A DNA stretch of 9,653 bases, taken from contig JANNRW010000395.1 of assembly GCA_031401815.1 (NCBI GenBank), positions 1 to 9,653 on the forward strand, given 5' to 3'. The stretch comes from JANNRW01 sp031401815 (GTDB lineage: Bacteria; Desulfobacterota; Desulfuromonadia; Geobacterales; DSM-12255). Made by a program: the position numbers and the translations under genes. Positions 6,171-9,653 of the stretch are shown here, in pieces. Under the pieces are notes generated by a model, which saw nothing but the letters and a program-made list of their open reading frames with translations, made no database searches and was not told the origin of the DNA. The number at the start of each line of letters is the position of its first letter. The first letter of the stretch is position 1.

Positions 6171-6250
6171 TGCCCTGACCTTTCAGCAGCAGCGGCGGAT
6201 TGAGGAGAGCCGGATTGAGAGCGTGGTGTAGTAGGTGGTTTTCATAATTC
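6171..6250 (+). repeat. Repeat copy R4: 3' part of the Swt1-HEPN stub unit
   Basis: From GCCCTGACCTTTCAGCAGC the sequence matches copy R3 (from 9207) and reads ALTFQQQRRIEESRIESVV, then TAG at 6229-6231. The similarity continues past the stop (GTGTAGTA, then a TTTT and ATAATT stretch). The 5' half of the unit, including the start codon, is missing. It sits upstream of the first DUF1016 gene. Confidence 0.8.
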
Positions 6251-6360
6251 ATAATTCATCCTTAATAATTGTCTGGTAGAATGCTGGATTAGAACTGCTT
6301 ACAGGGATATATTATCCTGGATGGAAACGAATATTTCTCTTTTCAAAGGAAAGGTCTGCT
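6232..6360. other. Upstream region of the first DUF1016 gene
   Basis: The stretch holds a 7-bp tandem repeat (CATAATT twice plus CAT, 6243-6259), TAGAAT (6277-6282) as a weak -10 candidate, and a small hairpin (CAGG and ATA arms, 6302-6319). No convincing -35 was found. The ribosome site AAAGGAAAGG (6345-6354) leads into the GTG start at 6361. Confidence 0.4.
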
Positions 6361-7497
6361 GTGAACTTTGATGCGCTTATTACAACCTGTATACAGGCAG
6401 ATACCCTGCTGCGGCGGCGCGCCGTTGTTGCTGTCAGTCAGTCGGCGTTGCTTCGTAACTGGATTTTCGGGTATGGGATTGTCGAGTATGAGCAGCATGG
6501 CGAAGATAGAGCGATCTACGGCGAACGGCTTCTTGAAAGGACAGCCGCCACCCTGAAGGATCAGGGCGTACGCGGGCTTTCCGTTACCACCCTCAAGCTC
6601 TGCCGACAAATTTACCAGACTTATCCAGAGATTGGTCAGACACTGTCTGACCAATTCGTTCTCCGCCTTGGTGACGAGCTTTCCCTGCCCTCCCTCAAGC
6701 CTGTTTCCCCGATTCGTCAGACACTGTCTGACCAATTGGCGATACCGGCGGAACAGATGCAAAACCACGTCAAGCGGATGCTCGGCATGCTCTCCTTCAG
6801 CCATTTTGTGGAGCTTGTCCAAGTGGATGATCCTGTAAAGAGACTGTTCTATGAGATTGAGTGCGTAGGAGGGAACTGGTCGGTACGCGAGCTGCGTCGC
6901 CAGGTCGGCAGTCTGCTGTATGAGAGGACCGGCTTGTCACGGGATAAGGAACGGCTTGTGCGAATGGCCGCTAGTCCGACAGGCGAACGGTCGGTACTTA
7001 ATCATTTCCGTGACCCCTACGTTTTTGAGTTTCTGGGGCTTACCACCCATGATGTGTTGAAGGAACAGGCACTCGAAGCCACTCTGCTGGATCATCTTGA
7101 GCAGTTCCTGCTTGAACTGGGGAAGGGCTTTTGTTTCGAGGCCCGGCAACGGAGGATCACCATTGATAACCAGCATCATTTTGTTGATCTGCTCTTTTAT
7201 CACCGCATCCTCAAGTGTCATGTCCTCATTGAGCTGAAAACGGAAAAATTCTGTCACGCCCATGCCGGGCAACTTCATTTCTACCTCAACTATTTCAAGA
7301 AATATGAAATGTCCGATGGCGACAGCCCACCGGTCGGGATTCTTCTCTGCACCGCAAAGGATGCCGAGCATGTGGAGTTTGCCACCGCCGGGCTGGACGC
7401 CCAACTGTTTGTCTCCAAATACAAGCTGGCTCTGCCGACGGAGGATGAACTGAAACAGTTCATTGTCGGAGAGATCAGCGCACTGCCTGAACCGTGA
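6361..7497 (+). CDS. DUF1016 / YhcG-type PDDEXK nuclease domain protein (A)
   Basis: The 378-residue protein has the DUF1016 N-terminal domain (about residues 5-195: WIFGYGIVEYEQHGEDRAIYGERLL, RQIYQTYP, FYEIECVGGNWSVRELRRQVGSLLYERTGLS) and the YhcG PDDEXK nuclease domain (about 215-365). Candidate catalytic residues are D276, E291 and K293 (VDLLFYHRILKCHVLIELKT), with Q304 in the following helix. The core therefore looks intact. The family is widespread in mobile and restriction-linked loci and is predicted to cut DNA; the target is unknown. The GTG start is chosen from AAAGGAAAGG seven bases upstream. Between RQIYQTYPE and the KRMLGMLSFSHF block it carries an in-frame 81-bp-spaced duplication, IGQTLSDQF (91-99) and IRQTLSDQL (118-126), both encoded by palindromic DNA. 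Confidence 0.88.
   Translation: MNFDALITTCIQADTLLRRRAVVAVSQSALLRNWIFGYGIVEYEQHGEDRAIYGERLLERTAATLKDQGVRGLSVTTLKLCRQIYQTYPEIGQTLSDQFVLRLGDELSLPSLKPVSPIRQTLSDQLAIPAEQMQNHVKRMLGMLSFSHFVELVQVDDPVKRLFYEIECVGGNWSVRELRRQVGSLLYERTGLSRDKERLVRMAASPTGERSVLNHFRDPYVFEFLGLTTHDVLKEQALEATLLDHLEQFLLELGKGFCFEARQRRITIDNQHHFVDLLFYHRILKCHVLIELKTEKFCHAHAGQLHFYLNYFKKYEMSDGDSPPVGILLCTAKDAEHVEFATAGLDAQLFVSKYKLALPTEDELKQFIVGEISALPEP
6631..6655. repeat. 25-bp palindrome in DUF1016 gene A, first copy
   Basis: The arm ATTGGTCAGACA, a single central C (6643), then the perfect reverse complement of the arm. It encodes residues 91-99 (IGQTLSDQF) in frame, immediately after RQIYQTYPE. Confidence 0.95.
6712..6736. repeat. 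25-bp palindrome in DUF1016 gene A, second copy
   Basis: Identical to the copy at 6631-6655 except for one base in the left arm (ATTCGTCAGACA), leaving one mismatch in the symmetry. The centre is C6724, exactly 81 bp (27 codons) after the first centre. It encodes IRQTLSDQL (118-126). The 56 bases between the copies are not repeated. Confidence 0.93.
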
Positions 7498-7521
7498 TAT
7501 GCGCAAGGGTAATGATGATAT

Positions 7522-7717
7522 GAGTGGAGGTATGAAATGTACAACCTGCCAGCCAATGAGACCGCCGCAACTCTGCGAACCTTTTTCCAGAACACGCTAC
7601 CGTCTCTGGCTGAGGATTGGTGGCTGAGGCACGTTGTGAACGCCCTGATCTTTCAGCAGCAGCGCCGGGCTCTGGAGAGCCAGGAAAAAGAGTCTTGACG
7701 GGCTTGATCTGGCCGCG
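7522..7717 (+). repeat. Repeat copy R2: longest 5' fragment of the Swt1-type HEPN gene
   Basis: The unit starts at GAGTGGAGG, ATG 7537. The frame MYNLPANETAATLRTFFQNT continues to QQQRRALESQEKES and stops at 7696-7698. Shifted by one base, the following DNA reads SLDGLDLAAL (about 7691-7720), which fits the next conserved block of Swt1-type HEPN proteins (LDLAALLRV). This copy thus keeps more of the ancestral gene plus a frameshift, and it is the main support for the family call. Bases 7561-7669 are identical to copy R1. It ends just before DUF1016 gene B. Confidence 0.82.
7537..7698 (+). pseudogene. Truncated Swt1-HEPN-like ORF (53 aa) in repeat R2
   Basis: ATG 7537 with GGAGG at 7526-7530 opens a 53-residue frame, MYNLPANETAATLRTFFQNT to ALESQEKES, closed by TGA at 7696-7698. 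The stop arises from a one-base shift relative to the ancestral frame, whose continuation SLDGLDLAAL is visible immediately after. It probably produces at most a short peptide and is treated as a gene stub. Confidence 0.5.
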
Positions 7718-7735
7718 TTGATATGCAGTTATCAA
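7718..7735. promoter_or_regulatory. Inverted repeat upstream of DUF1016 gene B
   Basis: TTGATA and TATCAA, separated by 6 bp, form an 18-bp dyad located 21 bases before the ATG at 7757. A TTGACG (7695-7700) lies 17 bp upstream of the dyad, but the -10 match is poor. It may be an operator; low certainty. Confidence 0.3.
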
Positions 7736-7756
7736 GATGAGTAGATGGAGAATGTC

Positions 7757-8803
7757 ATGAGTAAACAGATAGTGAAGGCAGATATGAACGACAAGCCCTT
7801 CTCCGGATTAATTGATACCTTGCGACAACTGATTATTACCGGCAGACAGAAGGCGTTGCGAGCCGTTGACGTTGTTCAGGTGCAGACCTGCTGGGAGATG
7901 GGGCGGCATATCGTCGAATTTGAACAAGGCGGCGCAGGACGCGCGGAATATGGCACCCGCTTGCTTCCGCGTTTGTCAAAAGTGCTGACTGCAGAGTTTG
8001 GGGTCGGGTTTGACACAACCAATATTCGTAAAATGCGACAATTCTATCAACTATTCCCAATTCGAGACGCACTGCGTCTCGAATTGAGCTGGACTCATTA
8101 TCGGCTGCTGTTGAGGGTTGAAAACGAAAAAGCTCGAAGTTGGTATGTCAACGAGGCCACCACACAAAACTGGACTACCCGTGCCCTTGAGCGACAAATC
8201 GGCACACTCTATTATGAGCGTCTGCTGGCCAGTCAGGATCGCAAAGCGGTCATACAGGAGGCTGACGCCAATATTGCCTCATTGCAACAATCGCCCCGAG
8301 AGTTTGTCCGTGACCCAGTCATGCTTGAATTTCTGGGTTTGCCAAGTCCAGGCAAGCTTCTTGAGGCCAAGCTGGAGCAGGCGTTGATTGACAATCTGCA
8401 AGCATTTTTGATGGAGCTGGGCAAGGGGTTTGCCTTTGTTGCCAGGCAACAGCGTATCAGCACCGAGAGCAAGGATTTCTATATCGATCTCGTCTTCTAT
8501 AACTACCTGCTCAAGTGTTTCGTGCTGTTCGATTTGAAAACAGACGAGCTGACTCATCAGGACATCGGGCAGATGGATATGTATGTGCGGATGTACAACG
8601 ACCTGAAGCGCGGGGAGGACGACAGTCCCACTGTCGGAATAATCCTCTGTGCACAGAAGGATGCTTCAGTGGTGCGCTATTCGGTTCTGGCGGAAAACGA
8701 GCAGCTCTTTGCCAGCAAGTACAGGCTGATACTCCCCACAGAGGACGAACTGCGAGCGGAGCTGGATCGGGAGCGTGAGCACCTTGGATATTTGGATGAA
8801 TAG
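7757..8803 (+). CDS. DUF1016 / YhcG-type PDDEXK nuclease domain protein (B)
   Basis: The 348-residue protein belongs to the other common DUF1016 subfamily. The N-terminal domain (about 15-165) shows CWEMGRHIVEFEQGGAGRAE, YGTRLLPRLSKVLTAEFGVG, NIRKMRQFYQLFP and LELSWTHYRLLLRVEN. The YhcG nuclease domain (about 185-335) shows YIDLVFYNYLLKCFVLFDLK with D244, D259 and K261 as the likely PD-D/ExK residues, then LTHQDIGQMDMYVRMY with Q272. The core looks intact. The start at 7757 is preferred over ATG 7745 because GGAG (7747-7750) lies just before it. It is only distantly similar to protein A, so it is an older paralogue and not a recent copy. P101-L110 are encoded by a perfect 29-bp palindrome. 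The DNA target is unknown; the family context is phage defence or restriction-linked loci. Confidence 0.9.
   Translation: MSKQIVKADMNDKPFSGLIDTLRQLIITGRQKALRAVDVVQVQTCWEMGRHIVEFEQGGAGRAEYGTRLLPRLSKVLTAEFGVGFDTTNIRKMRQFYQLFPIRDALRLELSWTHYRLLLRVENEKARSWYVNEATTQNWTTRALERQIGTLYYERLLASQDRKAVIQEADANIASLQQSPREFVRDPVMLEFLGLPSPGKLLEAKLEQALIDNLQAFLMELGKGFAFVARQQRISTESKDFYIDLVFYNYLLKCFVLFDLKTDELTHQDIGQMDMYVRMYNDLKRGEDDSPTVGIILCAQKDASVVRYSVLAENEQLFASKYRLILPTEDELRAELDREREHLGYLDE
8058..8086. repeat. Perfect 29-bp palindrome in DUF1016 gene B
   Basis: The arm CAATTCGAGACGCA, a single central C (8072), then its exact reverse complement. It encodes the residues right after FYQLFP (I102 to L110, leading into SWTHYR), the same position as the first palindrome of gene A, though the arm sequence differs. 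Confidence 0.95.
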
Positions 8804-8828
8804 AGTTTATGGTGCATTTACCCAGGCA

Positions 8829-9048
8829 AACCTTAACGGCTTGACTCACGCGACGGCGCAACGACGCAACGAAAGGCTCTAAAATAGAACATAAACCAAA
8901 ATCAATTTTACAGGGATGAACAGGATGGACAGGATAAAACCTTTAAAAACAGGTTTTGACTTTGGGTGCTGAATATTACCAATATTTTTTCTTGCTTTTA
9001 AACCGTTGCGTCGTCGCGTCGTTGCGTGAGCAAATTCAGGTTCAAGGT
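8829..9048. mobile_element. MITE-like element with CGACGCAACG inverted ends
   Basis: The left end (8829-8883) and the reverse complement of the right end (about 9003-9048) share ACCTT near the outer edge, then CTCACGC followed by CGACG/CGCAACG units. The 120-base interior has no ORF. It carries CAGGATG-type short direct repeats (8911-8935, GGGATGAACAGGATGGACAG) and a small AAAACCT/AGGTTTT hairpin (8936-8957). The whole could fold into a large hairpin, as in non-autonomous transposable or REP-type elements. No target duplication was identified. The solo end at 3251-3303 matches the left arm. Confidence 0.55.
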
Positions 9049-9075
9049 TTTATTTCCGGTTCCAATTCGTATGCC

Positions 9076-9278
9076 AATGCCAGTGGAGGGTAGAAATGTA
9101 CAACCTGCTAGCCAATGAAAGCGCCGCAACTCTGCGGACCTTTTTCCAGAACACGCTGCCGTTTCTGGCCGAAGACTGGTGGCAGCGGTACGTTGTGAAC
9201 GCCCTGACCTTTCAGCAGCAGCGGCGGGTTGAGGAGAGTCGGATAGAGGGTCTGGTGTAGTAAGTGTTTTTAATAATT
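9076..9278 (+). repeat. Repeat copy R3: complete Swt1-HEPN stub unit
   Basis: The unit starts at AATGCCAGTGGAGGG as in R1, holds an intact small ORF (9096-9260) and ends with a tail shared with R4 beyond the stop (GTGTAGTA, then a TTTT and ATAATT stretch). It differs from R1 and R2 at several positions (for example AEDWWQRY in place of AEDWWLRH), so it is an older copy. It lies 21 bases upstream of the last small gene. Confidence 0.85.
9096..9260 (+). CDS. Small Swt1-HEPN-like ORF (54 aa)
   Basis: ATG 9096 has a good ribosome site (GGAGGG, 9085-9090) and opens MYNLLANESAATLRTFFQNT, LPFLAEDWWQRYVVNALTFQ, QQRRVEESRIEGLV, closed by TAG at 9258-9260. The AEDWW and FQQQRR blocks match the beginning of Swt1-type HEPN proteins, which normally continue with an SLDxLDLAALLRV block and longer domains. 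The same ending and post-stop sequence recur in R4, so this short form may be a stable unit rather than a random break. Whether a 54-residue peptide is made and does anything is unknown. Confidence 0.45.
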   Translation: MYNLLANESAATLRTFFQNTLPFLAEDWWQRYVVNALTFQQQRRVEESRIEGLV

Positions 9279-9299
9279 TAGACGGTTATGGGAGGGCAA

Positions 9300-9545
9300 A
9301 TGAGTATATCTGACAAAGTGAAACAAGCTTGGACTGAATTGCCTGAAAAAGAGAAAAAGATTTTTTGTAAGTCTATTCAGAGGGAAGAACCGAAAAAGTT
9401 CGAGGAATGGTGTTTTTTTGCGGGCTTAACCTCAGGATTTAGGCTTCAAACCGTAGCAAAACGCGAAATTGGTGCCAATAAACTTGATAAAGCTCTTTTT
9501 GAGTTGCGTGATGGTGAGGTGGCCGGGCTTAGTGAGACAGCCTGA
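9300..9545 (+). CDS. Hypothetical protein, 81 aa, unrecognised
   Basis: The frame begins MSISDKVKQAWTELPEKEKK, with a conspicuous aromatic and cysteine stretch (KKFEEWCFFAGLTSGF), then REIGANKLDKALFELRDGEV and a short tail ending SETA. It is soluble, highly charged, with no signal peptide or membrane segment. GGGAGGG (9290-9296) favours the ATG at 9300 over the ATG at 9288. It is AT-richer than the nuclease genes. It follows repeat copy R3 in the position that other accessory modules occupy after their copies, and is followed by the end of an IS. No family recognised; it could be an intact small accessory gene or a gene cut by the IS insertion. Confidence 0.6.
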   Translation: MSISDKVKQAWTELPEKEKKIFCKSIQREEPKKFEEWCFFAGLTSGFRLQTVAKREIGANKLDKALFELRDGEVAGLSETA

Positions 9546-9590
9546 AGGGTGAAATAAGCAATGCCCCTTGGTTGTTGTGGTTTTCTGGTT

Positions 9591-9653
9591 TCAGGCTACC
9601 AGTTTCAGTTTTTCAAGTCCTTGGAAATAAGCCTCATCCGGTGTCAGTTTGTC
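9591..9653 (-). mobile_element. 3' end of a probable IS3-family transposase (partial)
   Basis: Read on the minus strand from the window edge, the DNA gives DKLTPDEAYFQGLEKLKLVA followed by TGA (9593-9591). The LTPDEAYF block is the usual C-terminal end of IS3-group DDE transposases (integrase-core type). Only 20 codons lie inside the window. The contig ending inside an IS is typical of assembly breaking at a multicopy element. The IS end itself should lie between 9546 and 9590; its inverted repeat could not be fixed. Confidence 0.65.

Noticed and set aside
6343..6822. Minus-strand frame of 159 codons over DUF1016 gene A with repeated VRQCLTN
   Set aside because: It is antisense to a well-supported gene; the repeated motif is the palindrome read on the other strand.
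7745..7756. ATG 7745 as the start of DUF1016 gene B
   Set aside because: There is no ribosome site before it, and its own bases (GGAG) form the ribosome site for ATG 7757.
1..9653. tRNA, rRNA, retron or phage structural genes
   Set aside because: No cloverleaf with CCA-type acceptor, no rRNA-like sequence, no reverse transcriptase motif and no structural phage gene was seen on reading both strands.

Overview
The window looks like one end-to-end contig from a Geobacter/Pelobacter-like bacterium (Desulfuromonadales). The lineage call is an inference from the compact yggT - DivIVA-domain - DUF167 operon, the cytidylate-kinase-like gene, the glutamate-synthase small subunit gene, and the type of short GC-rich CGACGCAACG repeats. 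No rRNA, tRNA or CRISPR array was seen.

Left part (1-3264) is housekeeping DNA, all on the + strand. It holds a 5'-truncated gltD, a cytidylate-kinase-like gene with its own sigma70-type promoter, a hairpin, and then an operon of YggT membrane protein, DivIVA-type coiled-coil protein and DUF167 protein, with a near-consensus promoter (TTGACA-N17-TATATA) and overlapping genes. Bases 1-59 are an exact reverse-complement copy of bases 3129-3187 (inside the DUF167 gene), fused to gltD through a 6-bp microhomology. This is the signature of an inverted amplification or assembly chimera, or less likely a real inversion, and it explains why gltD has no N-terminus here.

Right part (3265-9653) is an accessory island in which small defence- or toxin-antitoxin-like modules are separated by repeats. 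In order: a KilA-N gene broken by one frameshift; a winged-helix nucleotidyltransferase plus HEPN pair (HEPN/MNT toxin-antitoxin type) with a tandem operator; a WYL-regulator C-terminal remnant; two different DUF1016/YhcG-type PDDEXK nuclease genes; an unrecognised 81-aa ORF; and the 3' end of a probable IS3-family transposase at the edge. Four copies of the 5' end of one gene, whose product starts MYNLLANE and resembles the N-terminus of Swt1-type HEPN proteins, lie just upstream of the MNT/HEPN pair, each DUF1016 gene and the last small ORF. They look like scars or recombination handles between modules. A MITE-like inverted-repeat element (8829-9048) and a solo end of it (3251-3303) add further repeats.

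The most striking pattern is that the KilA-N gene and both DUF1016 genes carry long, essentially perfect DNA palindromes inside the coding sequence (26, 25 and 29 bp, plus an imperfect second copy). In the two DUF1016 paralogues the palindromes sit at the same protein position, but with different sequences. Symmetry kept while sequence changes suggests that the palindrome itself has a function (binding site, cruciform, RNA hairpin or exchange point).
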